A DNA stretch of 64,000 bases from Alisma plantago-aquatica. Its lineage: Eukaryota; Streptophyta; Magnoliopsida; Alismatales; Alismataceae. Numbering within the stretch: the stretch's first letter is position 1; every line of letters starts with the position of its first letter. Below the pieces are notes generated by a model. It was not told the origin of the DNA and did no database searches. It saw only the letters and a program-made list of their open reading frames with translations. The stretch spans positions 546,587,879 through 546,651,878 of the forward strand of contig OY856413.1 of assembly GCA_963693085.1 (NCBI GenBank). Reading direction: 5' to 3'. Made by a program: the position numbers and the translations under genes. Positions 25,101 through 37,002 of the stretch are shown here, in pieces.

Positions 25101-26605
25101 GTTTGGGACCTTCAACCAAAAACTCAACAAGATCTATATTGAAATCAGCAACTTTCACCCGATTAGGGTTAGGTTATTGAAGTGTCTTCAACTCTTAATT
25201 GGTTAGGAATTAGATTACAATTCTTTGTAGGAATGAAATTCAATACATTACGAACAGACCCTCAAATGGTCGTACCTTGGTCAACCCTATGAAACGGTCT
25301 TGGGGTCGTTTTGATCCAAACAATCTTGCAGGATCGTTTGAGATCAAACGGGTTGAACCCGTTTGACCTTAAACGAGTTGCACCCGTTTGGACCAAAAGG
25401 GTTCAAGGTCGTTTCATAAAGTGACTTAGGAATCCACGCCCATCATCCTCAACCTCTGTTCAGGTCGGTTCCTACACCGTTTTGCTTGCAAAAGAGCAAG
25501 GAAGAAGGGAGGTAGAAGATGAACTAATCATAGAAAACAAGAACAAAGATATGCATAACAAAGCTAAGAGTTAGAGTTATAAAACCCGCCTCAAAAGTGG
25601 TTCCTAGAGTTTCCAAGCTTCCAAGCTTCAAGCCCTTAATGGAGTCTTGAGCTCCACAGGTCGGCCAAGGTCAATTCTTCAAGAAAAAGATGGGGATGGT
25701 CGGCTAGAACAAGGAACCTAAGTAAGAAAACTAGCAATTCAACCTTGTAATACGATTTCCTCCATGAATCCAAGCTAGAAGGTGGTGTTCTCTTACCTAG
25801 AACAGGTTGGTTGTCCCCTTGAGCTCCTGAGCTTTGCTTTTTCCGGTTGAGAAAGATAAGAAGTGAGGAAGTGAAGGAAAACGTTTGCTTGGTTTGGAAA
25901 GAAAGGTGCTTATATAGTTTAGGCTGATTTACACCATAAAGACCTCTAGAACTTTGAAATTCTCATCCAAGTCCTTTCTTATTGAAGGGAACGTCCAATC
26001 TCATCTAAACTTATGCAAAGCTCATGAAATCTCAAGATCTAGGGTAAAGAAAGCCAACTTTCAACTAGGGTACATACATGAAAGGTTTCCTTACTCAAAC
26101 TTAGTGAATTTTATGTACAAAGGTCATTTTTCTTATCTGATTATTCATTGATGTGTCCCTTTCACCATTTCTACTCTAAATGATGACAAGAGTCATAAAT
26201 AATGTTCTAGATGGTGTATTTTACAAGTTGCACCCCTCAAATTGGGTAAACTGCATTTTACTCCAAATTAGGGTTTTTTAAGAAAAAGGATTATTGCACA
26301 AGCTGCATCTAGATGCCCAAGATTGGGAAATACATCATGTCTCATCATATTCACTCATATGATGTCTCATTATCAAAAGAACATCTTAACATGTGCAATT
26401 GCAAGTTAACCCCTTAACTGGGTAATTTGCACATAAGCCCCTGCATTACCAAAATAATACTACAAATTTGTTTAAAAAGGACAAAATTGAAAGTATATGT
26501 TCCTGAGGAACTTAATTACATGTCAAAAGATAATCACTAGGGTTTAATTACATATTTAGGCAAAACACCTAGGGTTAGTTTATAACCCAGGTCAGGGACG
26601 TTACA
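22108..26605 (-). repeat. Element B 5' LTR (promoter LTR)
   Basis: This is the right LTR, 4498 bp, adjacent to the primer site at 22091-22102. A minus-strand TATA box CTATATAAGC lies at 25908-25917. U3 is about 0.7 kb, and transcription would start near 25880 and run left. The transcript therefore has an unusually long leader of about 3.8 kb that contains the hairpin arrays at 24290-24530 and 25260-25400. Confidence 0.88.
25908..25917 (-). promoter_or_regulatory. TATA box of element B 5' LTR
   Basis: CTATATAAGC on the minus strand has a perfect partner at 16577-16586 in the other LTR. It is the best core-promoter candidate in the LTR. The exact start site is not determined. Confidence 0.6.
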
Positions 26606-26610
26606 AGACT
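26606..26610. repeat. Target-site duplication of element B, right
   Basis: AGACT directly follows the terminal GTTACA of element B, and the leader of element A resumes here. It pairs with ATACT at 12744-12748, with one mismatch. Confidence 0.75.
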
Positions 26611-26672
26611 CGACATCCTAAGTCCTATGTCTCTGTAGACTCAGTGAACCTAGAGCTCTGATACCACTAAAT
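26611..26672 (-). other. Element A 5' untranslated segment right of the B insertion
   Basis: This remaining leader of element A, between the LTR and the insertion of B, matches 22046-22107 of element B almost base for base. That alignment shows B landed in A's leader. The other 72 bases of the leader are at 12677-12748. Confidence 0.8.
26655..26666 (-). promoter_or_regulatory. Element A primer-binding site (tRNA-iMet)
   Basis: On the minus strand the sequence is TGGTATCAGAGC, the complement of the 3' end of plant initiator tRNA-Met. It lies six bases inside the 5' LTR start at 26673, and primes minus-strand DNA. Confidence 0.88.
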
Positions 26673-28355
26673 TGAGACGACCCGTCACGGAAAATGAGAT
26701 TAACTAATGCGGAAGCGAATTATTAGCACCAGAATTATGAAAAATCACTAAATTTTAAAACTTTTTGGAAAAAGAACTTTAAACCATAACTCCTTTATAA
26801 GAAAACAAGGTAAACAGTTTACATCATAGCTTGACATTACATCTCTGTGATTACATACATCCATTGCCTTATTATCTGAAGAAGGCAAGATACAAAATCT
26901 CGAGGCACTAAGCCAAAAACCTCAGACCTGCTGACTCCTAGGACCTGAGAGTACAGAGACGACATAGGACATACTATCTACGAGACTCGACAGTCAGTAT
27001 CTCTACCTGAGATTCATTGCTGCCCCTGGTGTTGCTGCTGCTGATACTGCCCACCCTCGGATTGGTTCCTCCGTCCTCGACGTCCACCTAAAAAGTTGAA
27101 TCCCACGGGGGTGAGACAATTTTAAATAATTGTCCCAGTGAGAGTTATAACTCTTTGCCAGAAGCTTTGTTATAGCAATAAAGGATTAACATAAGCAATA
27201 TAATCTTTAAATCATTCAACAATAGATTTGGTATTAAGTAAGACAACATTTACTTAAGCAATCATATCAATAAGGATTATGAAGAACATGTATACTAGTT
27301 ATTTGACTAGAACATTTATAAACAATGTAACATCAATCATTGTTTCTCATAGTTCAACCTAAGCAGTTATGCTACACGGCTGATTATGATTTCCAATCAT
27401 TATTATTATGCCCTGCGAAGATGAGGTAAGCCGCTCATACTCCAACTGATCACTACTAAGTCGCATCGGTATCATACATAGGTCATCAAAAGAGCCGGAT
27501 TCTTATGACCTCATCTTCCTCAGTCAGTGTGAGGATCAACATGTAGGACATCTCGTGTCTCTGCTACAATAGCTTACTAGGGTAATCTGGCACTTCGCTA
27601 TTAGAGTCACAGTGGCGTTCTATACTCTCTTCGTCATCGAAGGATCTCTTGTTTATCTCTCATTGATGCGGCATTAAAGATTTCCTCAGGAGATTAGTGA
27701 TACATCATCCCGGTATAAACATATAGTGAAGGATTGATAGATTTAAGACACATCTACATCAATTCCTACACCAGGACGTAAGGATATTCGCGTCCATAAT
27801 CCCCCACATACTCAAAAGTATGTGTTCCAGGAGTTCCCTTAGGAAAACCTATTTCACCATCATTTGGCTTCTGACAATGATGGATCTATGATCAGGTCTC
27901 TACATGATATGATTATACTTGATTATTTAGGTACATTTTTGCATTCTTTTAACATCAAGCATGTTCTCAATCATTAATAATTAAAACACTACTATAAAAG
28001 AAGAATACTAAATGTATCAAGTTTAATTCACATCAGTTATCATATGGATATTAATTCTTAACCATCTCATCATATGATTCGGGAACATAGTTATTCAAAC
28101 CCTCAGATATCATAACAATTGCTAACAAGTGACATATAAGCATCAAGTCATCTAACAACATGACCATGATTGAAGCAATGTATATACTTTTCACATATCA
28201 TTACCCTAAAAGCTTGTAATTGTTTTCAAGGAATATGACATCATAACTCTTACCTAGCTATGATCACCTCATAATATCAACCTGTATGACTTATACAAAT
28301 AAGGACATGCATATATAACAATGTCAACACATAACCAAAACTTTTCAATTTCTTT

Positions 28356-28462
28356 ATAGGCCACCACGGTTGTGCAAAGTAAGGCTACCACGGTCGTGCT
28401 CCCTTGCACAGTCGTGCAAGTTAAGGCTACCACAGCCGTGCTTCCTTACACGGTCGTGCTAC
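28356..28462. repeat. 42-bp tandem repeat, shortened copy
   Basis: This is the counterpart of the 6223-6342 array in the first half of the duplicated 5' LTR. Part of the first unit is missing, so about two units remain. Confidence 0.7.
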
Positions 28463-31019
28463 AGAAGATCATTACATGATTCATATTTATATATATATGT
28501 ATTCTAATCTTTCATTCTTTCAACTTGATTAGGTCACATCAACCCTTCAATCAAGTACATACTACTATGGTTAACATAGTGTATTCTCCCTTTAATTGGT
28601 AATAGTCACTTAGGTACTATTAGGGTTTCAACCTTTGTACCTTCATTTATTATCATTACTAATCATCATTGGATCAATAGAACATTCATCATCTTAATTC
28701 TCAAAGATTCAATCACATTGGACCTCCATTACATAAGGTATCCAATTGAATTAGGGTTTCTAATGTTGATTACTTCAATCATTGAATTCATGGAACCAAT
28801 CATCAATTGTACCTATACTCATACCTCAATTGAGTTTAATAGGTCAACCTTCAACTGATTTGACCCTTAATTAACCCTCAATTTTTCATCAATTAGGGTT
28901 TGATTCAATTGAATTAGGGTTTGGAATCGATGATCCTTCAATACTAATCAATGTAAGACTAGTTACTTTGAAACCATAGAACCATCATCCAAATTGGGTA
29001 TGACCTGACCCCAAACGGTGTTGAGGTCGTTTGGATGACCTCCAAATGGTCTTGAGACCGTTTTCCCATCATATCATCAAAATCCAAGTCAATCAATTAA
29101 GGTTTGGATCATTGGATTGATCACCAAATCAGCAATTGATTACACTTTAAATTAGTAACATTGGATCATCAATTGCTTAACCATACTCACCCCTAGACCT
29201 CCAAACAGTCTTGAGACCATTTGGATGAGTTCCAAATGGTCTTGATACCGTTTGGATCACCCAACCCTTGGATTCTAGTGAAAAACCATTAGGGTTTGAG
29301 CTATTGAATGATCATCAAATCAGCAATTGATTGCTTTGTAATTGTGTACCTTTGTACCTTCAATTGGTCAACTATACTTAACCCCAGACCTCAAAACGGT
29401 CTTGGGTGATCCCCAAATGGTCTTGAGACCGTTTGGGTGATCCCCAAATGGTTTTGAAACCGTTTGGGCCAATCAACCCAAAACAATCAACTCATCACTT
29501 GCAAAATCAGCACTTAGCCGATTAGGGTTCATACCACATCTTTGGATCTTCAAACACATATCCATACTTGACCCTAGTCCTTCAAATGGTCTTGGGTGAC
29601 CCCCAAACGGTCTTGAGACCGTTTGGGCAAGAAAACACAAAAAGTCAAATCAATTAAGTTGAAAGTCAGCACATAATCCAATTAGGGTTTACCTAATTGA
29701 TTAGCCTTCAACTCATGATTCCTTTGGAATTAATCCCTCAAATTTGGTGAGTTATTAACCAACATAATTATGAACAGGAATCTCAAACGGTCAACGCTTG
29801 GTCAACGCCCTCAAATGGTTTTGAAACCGTTTGCCCAAAAATTTCAGTTAATCAAGCTGAAAAATCAGCACTTAATCCATTTAGGTTTATCTAATTGATT
29901 AGCCTTCAACTCTCGATTCCTTGGGAGTTAACCTATAAAATTTGGTGGGTTATTAAGTAACATAATTATGAACAGGAATCCCAAATGGTCAACGCTTGGT
30001 CAATTCACTCCAACGGTTTTGAAACCGTTTTCTCAAAAAGGTCAAGTTAATCAGGTTGAAAATCAGCACTTAATTCAATTCGATTGCCTAATTGATTAGC
30101 CTTTAACTCATGATTCCTTGGGAGTTAATCCCTCAAATGTGGAGGGTTATCAACCTACATAATTATGAACAGAAATCCCAAATGGTAAATGCCTGGTCAA
30201 CTCAACCAAACAGTCTTGGAGACCGTTTGCTCCAATTGACCTTGTGAAACCGTTTTCCCTTCAAACAGTTTTACAAACAATTTGGCCAAAGGAGGGGGGG
30301 GCAAGACCATTTAATAAAGAAACATTAGTAATCACGCCCATCTTCTTCTACCTCCATATCAAGGTCTTTTCTTCGTGGTTTTTTTTGCAGGAAAGCAAGG
30401 AAGAGTGGGGAAAAGAAGAACAAGCTACTTTTGCAAGAAAGAAAGATGTATAACAAAGTTTAAGGGCTTAGAGTTATAAAACCCGCCTTAAGGTCGTTCC
30501 TAGAGCTCCAAGATTTCAAGAGTCCAGGCCTCTAATGGAGTATTGAGCTCCACAGGTCTTCCATGGGTGTTTCTCCAAGAATTGGTTGGGAAAGATCGGC
30601 TAGAAAGAAGAAACAAGTAAGGAAGACCATAAAACCAACCTTGCACCATGAATTCCTCCATGAATCCGAGCAAGAAGATGACCAAAGCTTATGATCAGTT
30701 ATCATATGGATATTAATTCTTAACCATCTCATCATATGATTCAGGAACATAGTTATTCAAACCCTCAGATATCACAACAATTGATAACAAGTGACATATA
30801 AGCATCAAGTCATCTAACAACATGACCATGATTGAAGCAATGTATATACTTTTCACATATCATTACCCTAAAAGCTTATAATTGTTTTCAAGGAATATGA
30901 CATCATAACTCTTACCTGGCTATGATCACCTCATAATATCAACCTGTATGACTTATACAAATAAGGACATGCATATATAACAATGTCAGCACAATACCAA
31001 AACTTTTCAATTTCTTTAT

Positions 31020-31140
31020 AGGCCACCACAGCCGTGCCACCTTGCACGGTTGTGCAAAGTAAGGCTACCACGGCCGTGCTCCCTTGCACGGTCGTGCAAG
31101 TTAAGGCTACCACGGCCGTGCTCCCTTGCACGGTCAAGCT
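31020..31140. repeat. 42-bp tandem repeat, third occurrence
   Basis: This is the counterpart array in the second half of the duplicated 5' LTR, with nearly three units of the GGCTACCACGG / CCCTTGCACGGTCGTGC unit. Confidence 0.7.
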
Positions 31141-34100
31141 ACAGAAGATCATTACATGATTCATATTTATATATATATGTATTCTAATCTTTCATTCTTT
31201 CAACTTGATTAGGTCACATCAACCCTTCAATCAAGTACATACTACTATGGTTAACATAGTGTATCAAGCTATTAATCCTATAAACAATTAAGAATTCTCC
31301 CTTTAATTGGTACTAGTCACTTAGGTACTATTAGGGTTTCAACCTTTTTACCTTCATTGATTATCATTACTAATCATCATTGGATCAATAGAACATTCAT
31401 CATCTTAATTCTCAAAGATTCAATCACATTGGACCTCCATTACATAAGGTATCCAATTGAATTAGGGTTTCCAATGTTGATTACTTCAATCATTGAATTC
31501 ATGGAACCAATCATCAATTGGACCTATACTCATACCTCAATTGAGTTTAATAGGTTAATCTTCAACTGATTTGACCCTTAATTAACCCTCAATTGTTCAT
31601 CAATTAGGGTTTGATTCAATTGAATTAGGGTTTGGAATCGATGATCCTTCAATACTAATCAATGTAAGACTAGTTACTTTGAAACCATAGAACCATCATC
31701 CAAATTGGGTATGACCTAACCCCAAACGGTCTTGAGGTCATTTGGATGACCTCCAAATGGTCTTGAGACCGTTTGCCCATCATATCATAAAAATCCAAGT
31801 CAATCAATTAAGGTTTGGATCATTGGATTGATCACCAAATCAGAAATTGATTACACTTTAACTTAGTAACATTGGATCATCAATTGCTTAACCATACTCA
31901 CCCCTAGACCTCCAAACGGTCTTGGGTGACCTCCAAACGGTCTTGAGACCGTTTGGTTCACCTAACCCTTGGATTCTAGTGAAAAACCATTAGGGTTTGA
32001 GCTATTGAATTGATCATCAAATCAGCAATTGATTGCTTTGTAATTATGTACCTTTGGACCTTAAATTGGTCAACTATACTTAACCCCAGACCTCCAAACG
32101 GTCTTGGGTGATCCCCAAATGGTTTTGAAACCGTTTGGGCCAATCAACCCAAAACAATCAACTCATCACTTGCAAAATCAGCACTTAGCCGATTAGGGTT
32201 CATACCACATCTTTGGATCTTCAAACACATGTCCATACTTGACCCTAGACCTTCAAACGGTCTTGGGTGTCCCCCAAACGGTCTTTAGACCTTTTGGGTG
32301 ATCCCCAAACGGTTTGGAGACCGTTTGGGCAAGAAAACCCAAAAAGTCAAATCAATCAAGTTGAAAGTCAGCACATAATCCAATTAGGGTTTACCTAATT
32401 GATTAGCCTTCAACTCATGATTCCTTTGGAATTAATCCCTAAACTTTGGTGAGTTATTAACCAACATAATTATGAACAGGAATCTCAAACGGTCAACACT
32501 TGGTCAACGCCCTCAAATGGTTTTGAAACCGTTTGCCCAAAAAGTTCAGTTAATCAAGCTGAAAAATCAGCACTTAATCCATTAAGGTTTATCTAATTGA
32601 TTAGCCTTCAACTCTTGATTCCTTGGGAGTTAACCTATCAAATTTGGTGGGTTATTAACTAACATAATTAGGAACAGGAATCACAAACGTTCAACGCTTG
32701 GTCAACTCACTCAAATGGTTTTGAAACCGTTTTCTCAAAAAGGTCAAGTTAATCAGGTTGAAAATCAGCACTTAATTCAATTCGATTGCCTAATTGATTA
32801 GCCTTTAACTCATGATTCCTTGGGAGTTAATCCCTCAAATGTGGAGGGTTATCAACCTACATAATTATGAACAGAAATACCAAAAAAGTCAATGCTTGGT
32901 CAACTCAACCAAACGGTCTTGGAGACCGTTTTCTACAACTGACCTTGTGAAACCGTTTGCCCTTCAAACGGTTTTGCAAACCGTTTGGCCAAAGGAGGGG
33001 GGGCAAGACCGTTTAATAAAGCAACATTGGTAATAAATCCCATCTTATTCTACCTCCAGATCAAGGTCTTTTCTTCGTGGTTTTAGTTGCAGGAAAGCAA
33101 TGAAGAGTGGGGAAAAGAAGAACAAGCTACTTTTGCAAGAAAGAAAGATGTATAACAAAGTTTAAGGGTTTAGAGTTATAAAACCCACCTTAAGGTCGTT
33201 CCTAGAGCTCCAAGCTTTCAAGATTCCAGGACTCTAATGGCGTCTTGAGCTCCACAGGTCGGCCATGGGTGTTTCTCCAAGAATTGGTTGGGAAAGATCG
33301 GCTAGAAAGAAGAAACAAGTAAGGAAGACCATAAAACCAACCTTGCACCATGAATTCCTCCATGAATCCGAGCAAGAAGATGACCAAAGCTTACCTAGAA
33401 CTCCTAAGCCATCCTCCTCTGCTCCAGATCTCTGTCCTAAGTCGGTCTAAGCAAGGGGATAAGAAGGGAAGTGACAGAAACGTTCCTTTGTTTGCAAAGG
33501 AAGTTGTATATGTACTTTGGGGTCATATCCAACATAAGGACAACTAGTTCTCCATTTCTCATCTAGGTCCTTCCTTTCTTATTTGCCACGTTTCTCCCTT
33601 CCATACATAAGAAAAACTCATCTTAAACCCAAGGTATAAAGGTGAAGAAATCCAACTTCTTACTAAGTTGCACATATAGAAGGGTTATTAGGCTTATAAC
33701 TTGATTATTTAATTTATAAGGGTTATCATTCTTCTTTAATTATTCAATTGAAGTGCCCTCTTCATCATTCTTACTCTAAATGATGCCAAGAGTCATAAAA
33801 GATACTATAGAAGTTGTATTTTACAAGTTGCACCCCATATCTTGGGTAAATTGCACTTTACACCAAAACTAGAGTTTTAAGCACAAGGATTGCCCCACAA
33901 GCTGCATCTTGATGCCCAAGCTTGGGAAATCCATCACACTTCATCATATTCATTCTTATGATGTATCAACACTATAGGAACATATTAAAATGTGCAATTT
34001 GCAAATTAACCCCTTTTAATTGGGTAACTTGCACATAGGTCCCTGTATTACAAAACAATATTACAACATTGTTCAAAAGGGACAAAAATAGAATTATATG

Positions 34101-34207
34101 TTCCTCATAAGCTTCAATTACATACCAAAAGATAATCACAAGTATCTAATTACATAATTAAGCAAAACACCTAGGGTTAGTTCATAGCCCAGGTCAGGGA
34201 TGTTACA

Positions 34208-34212
34208 GAGAT
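34208..34212. repeat. Target-site duplication of element A, right
   Basis: This second copy of GAGAT directly follows the terminal CA of element A at 34207 and matches 4531-4535. Confidence 0.9.
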
Positions 34213-35520
34213 AATCCTTTCTTTAGCGTCTGGAAGACCTACCCAGACCTCATCTTGGAGTTAATGGAATCGCTTGATGTTCTCGTCGCACCTAATTAGA
34301 AGATAGGAGAAGAATGGAAGGAAGGAAAGGTCAACTTCCACCTCTTCAACAACAACTATTATATTACACTGAGGTCCTTCAACCATTTCTTCAACTAGGC
34401 TCACATCCTCTTGTCCCCATCTGACTTTGACTACGACTTGGCCTGGGAGTAGTTGACTGAGGTGTCGACGGGATTTCATATAAACTGACATATCAGTTCT
34501 GTTATTGATATTGAGCATCCATTTACTCATATCCTTCACCACCTCTACACCAATACTATTTTTGGTCAATCCATTCAAGCTCAAGGGAAGGTCCAAAAGG
34601 CGGACCTCTACTTTCTTTACAGGCTAGTGGAAGGGGAGACTATTAACTTTAGAGCTTTCCTTCTTCTCCACATGATTTCTGTGAGGCGCAATATGACAAG
34701 GGTGACACCGATTTTATTTGGGGGTCTCATCACTCCTATTTCTCTCCATTTATGCCTTGATTTCTCCACCCTCTAGCCATTGGAAGATACAACAAAGCTG
34801 GACCTCCTTCACTTCCACAAGGCGCACCTTCTCCAATACTACCACAATGTGCTCTATGCACATTGCACGTGCCAAGGCATATTTTGAGAGCAAAGCCTCC
34901 CTGAGCCTATCTTCAACCTACGTGGAGTGAATCATCTCCAGTTTCCACCGAATGAGGGAGAAGCAGAAGATCTGCCTAGGGAATAAGCTCTGGGCGGCGA
35001 TGAGGACAATGGTGACAATGATGACGAAGTTGAGGATGTGGAATCCACCATCCACATCACTAGGAGAGCGGTCCCACACAAACGGGCTCACACCTACACT
35101 GCCTTGACTTCCTTTGCCCCACCCTCTTCCCAAGAGGAGCAAGACCTATACAACATGGCGGGTATGTATACAATGCTGCAAGAGATCCAGATTGGACAAC
35201 AACAACATCAGGCGATGCTGGCCGGTGTGCATGACATTCAAGGAAGGTTGTACCAGAACCACCAGGCGATTTATGAGATGCCTTCTCTTAGCCAACCAAG
35301 AGAATGTTCACATGTGCTTGTAGTAGATGGAGTAGTACCAGTAGCCTTTATTCGACAACTACTAGAACCGTTGATACTTCGGGGAGTACCCACAGCCGCC
35401 GCCAATGTTGCCTATAGACCTCTCATTCCAGGGGATGTTCCCTCCACACGCCCCCAACATGCCACCTCCGCCCTTTTGAGCCCTGATACCGCTGTTCCAC
35501 CTCTTGGGTGTGAGTATTGA
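34213..35520 (+). pseudogene. Athila env-position ORF, 3' part
   Basis: This continues the ORF begun at 4320: 436 codons in a single frame to a terminal TGA at 35518-35520. At least eight in-frame stops occur before 35037, for example near 34291, 34396, 34450, 34885 and 34984, but there is no net frameshift. The last 160 codons are open. The middle resembles the Athila ORF1/env-position family, recalled from the spaced pattern of hydrophobic and IxHPFTH-like blocks. The C-terminal third has a very acidic stretch (GDEDNGDNDDEVEDVE) and a Gln-rich stretch (EIQIGQQQHQ), which may form a coiled coil. The function is unknown. Confidence 0.55.
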
Positions 35521-36984
35521 CTATGAGGACATAGTCATATTCAAGCTTGGGGGGTGCTGGAACAACATTCTATCTTTGTTTTTATTTTCTTTTTAGTTGT
35601 TTGTTTTATTTTTAGTTGTGCAAGTGTAGGATCTGCGTCTATCTAGTGTAATTGTAAAAGTAGTAAATGTATGGTTTTGTTTTCTAATAAATTGTACTCT
35701 CTATTTTGTTTCATGAAAAAGGCCATATCCTTAAAAGCTTAAACTACAAAATGTTTTTGTAACACCACTTGGGGAAGTGTTTGAACTAGTCAACATTAGG
35801 ACTTAGGACATACATGAAATTTTGAATCAACTCGGGAATGTGAATGATGAAGATGTTGAGCCTAAACTGACCAAACCATAATGAGACCTTAAATGAAAAT
35901 ATAATAAATAAACCTGTAGATCACCCTGAACATAGGTTAATTAAGAGGGACACATCATAATATAATGAAAGGCATTGTCTCTTAGTTGTGTGATTCCATT
36001 TCTTTTCCATTCATTTTTGACTCACCACCTCAAAAATTCATGAGTACTCCAAGATATTCTCCTTGATTGCATTGTGTTCCGCGATAGGAACATATTAGTT
36101 AGTTTGCTTGCATTTGAAAAAGAAAGAAAAGCATTACATTTGTATGCATTAAATTTAGTGTGTACCATCTTAGCTTGCATAACACAATTTATTTAGTTGC
36201 ATACATTTCAATAGCACATGCATATTTTTCCTAAACATGTGGATTTTAATTTCAAGCTATGAAGCTAAAGTGCAAGGATATAACTCCAAGAAATAGAAAA
36301 AAAAATAATGAAGGCAAGAAGCACAAAAATTAGCCTTTTTGAAAGAAAAAAATAGAAGAAGAAAATTGTTCAAAAGAAACAAGGAGAAAGTATATCCCGC
36401 ACGTTTGTTTAGTGATGATTTAATCCACATGTGCATTCTTTTGAGTTGTCAAACAATCTCAACTCGTTCATACATGCATCATTTCATATAAAGAAAATAA
36501 AAATTAGGCATTAGGATTCATGCATGGCATTCTTTTCATCCATCTAGGTTTATTATTCTCTATGCATAAACAAGTTGGATGTACTTATGAATTTTCATTT
36601 GCCACCCATCTTGAATCATTAATTGCTCTTATTGGTAGGCCACCCTAATGATTTATGTCCTTATTCATGCTTATACAAAGATCTGATTCCAAGTAGTTGG
36701 TAGTTAGGAAAGAGCAATTTAGTGTAGGGAATCACACAATACACCACGTGAATGTTTGAGTAATTATGATGTTAACTACTTTATTGACAATGTCATTGAC
36801 GGAAGGTGGACATGTTTTATGGAAGTTTTTTGTCACTTTAGAGTAGTTATCGGTTCAATGGTCAGTGAAGGACGGTTTAGCGCTCGATAGGTGGATTTGA
36901 TCAAGAAAGGAATGTATGTCTTATGTCCTTTTGCTGACTCTTGTCAAATAGATCCAAGAGAGTGTTGCTCGAGGAAGAACAACA
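35521..36984 (+). other. Athila 3' untranslated region
   Basis: This AT-rich non-coding sequence lies between the env-position ORF and the 3' LTR. A purine run AGCTTGGGGGG near 35546 resembles an extra polypurine tract shortly after the ORF. I see no other gene or element in this stretch. Confidence 0.5.
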
Positions 36985-37002
36985 TTTAAGCTTAGGGGAG
37001 TT
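36985..37002 (+). promoter_or_regulatory. Athila polypurine tract
   Basis: The purine-rich sequence AAGCTTAGGGGAGT lies immediately upstream of the TGATGCATG start of the 3' LTR. This is the position and type of sequence that primes plus-strand DNA in LTR retrotransposons. Confidence 0.65.

Larger units (their letters stand above)
12749..26605 (-). mobile_element. Element B: young Tekay/Del-type Ty3/gypsy chromovirus
   Basis: This full-length LTR retrotransposon (13857 bp) lies in minus orientation inside element A's 5' leader. Its LTRs are 12749-17275 and 22108-26605 (4527 and 4498 bp), with TGTGGGCTC...GGGACGTTACA ends. By eye the two LTRs are nearly identical apart from scattered substitutions and small indels such as a ~29-bp difference in the AAACGAG array near 15130/24480. 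It is therefore the youngest insertion here. Primer site, gag-pol and polypurine tract are all present. Its coding region closely resembles A's and shares several peculiarities with it. Confidence 0.9.
28032..33393. repeat. 2.66-kb tandem duplication inside element A 5' LTR
   Basis: The sequence starting ATCAGTTATCATATGG at 28032 restarts at 30694. The sequence ending AGATGACCAAAGCTTA occurs at 30691 and again at 33393. Both copies contain the same ordered landmarks: the ACCACGG tandem repeat, the CAATTAGGGTTTGATT block and the AAACGG hairpins. The copies have drifted by substitutions and small indels, so the duplication is not an assembly duplicate of identical sequence. Confidence 0.82.
4536..34207 (-). 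mobile_element. Element A: Tekay/Del-type Ty3/gypsy chromovirus
   Basis: This is a complete but decayed LTR retrotransposon in minus orientation. From right to left it has the 5' LTR (26673-34207), a tRNA-Met primer site, gag-pol (12676 to 8039), a polypurine tract and the 3' LTR (4536-7989). Both outer ends are TG...CA and it is flanked by GAGAT. It interrupts an Athila env-position ORF and is itself interrupted by element B (12749-26605). The chromodomain-like C-terminus of integrase, the long LTRs and the initiator-tRNA-Met primer fit the Tekay/Del lineage. The two LTRs differ greatly in length through a duplication in one and a deletion in the other. Confidence 0.88.
26673..34207 (-). repeat. 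Element A 5' LTR (right, with internal duplication)
   Basis: This LTR starts TGAGACGACCCG next to the primer site and ends GGGATGTTACA. At 7535 bp it is far longer than its partner because a block of about 2.66 kb is tandemly duplicated inside it (28032-30693 and 30694-33393). Without the extra copy it would be about 4.87 kb, close to the 4.5 kb of element B's LTRs. In minus orientation it is the promoter LTR. A degraded TATA-like sequence lies around 33505. Confidence 0.82.

Noticed and set aside
4536..34207. A new defence or metabolic gene system
   Set aside because: All coding sequence in the region reads as gag-pol of two related retrotransposons. No other domains are present.
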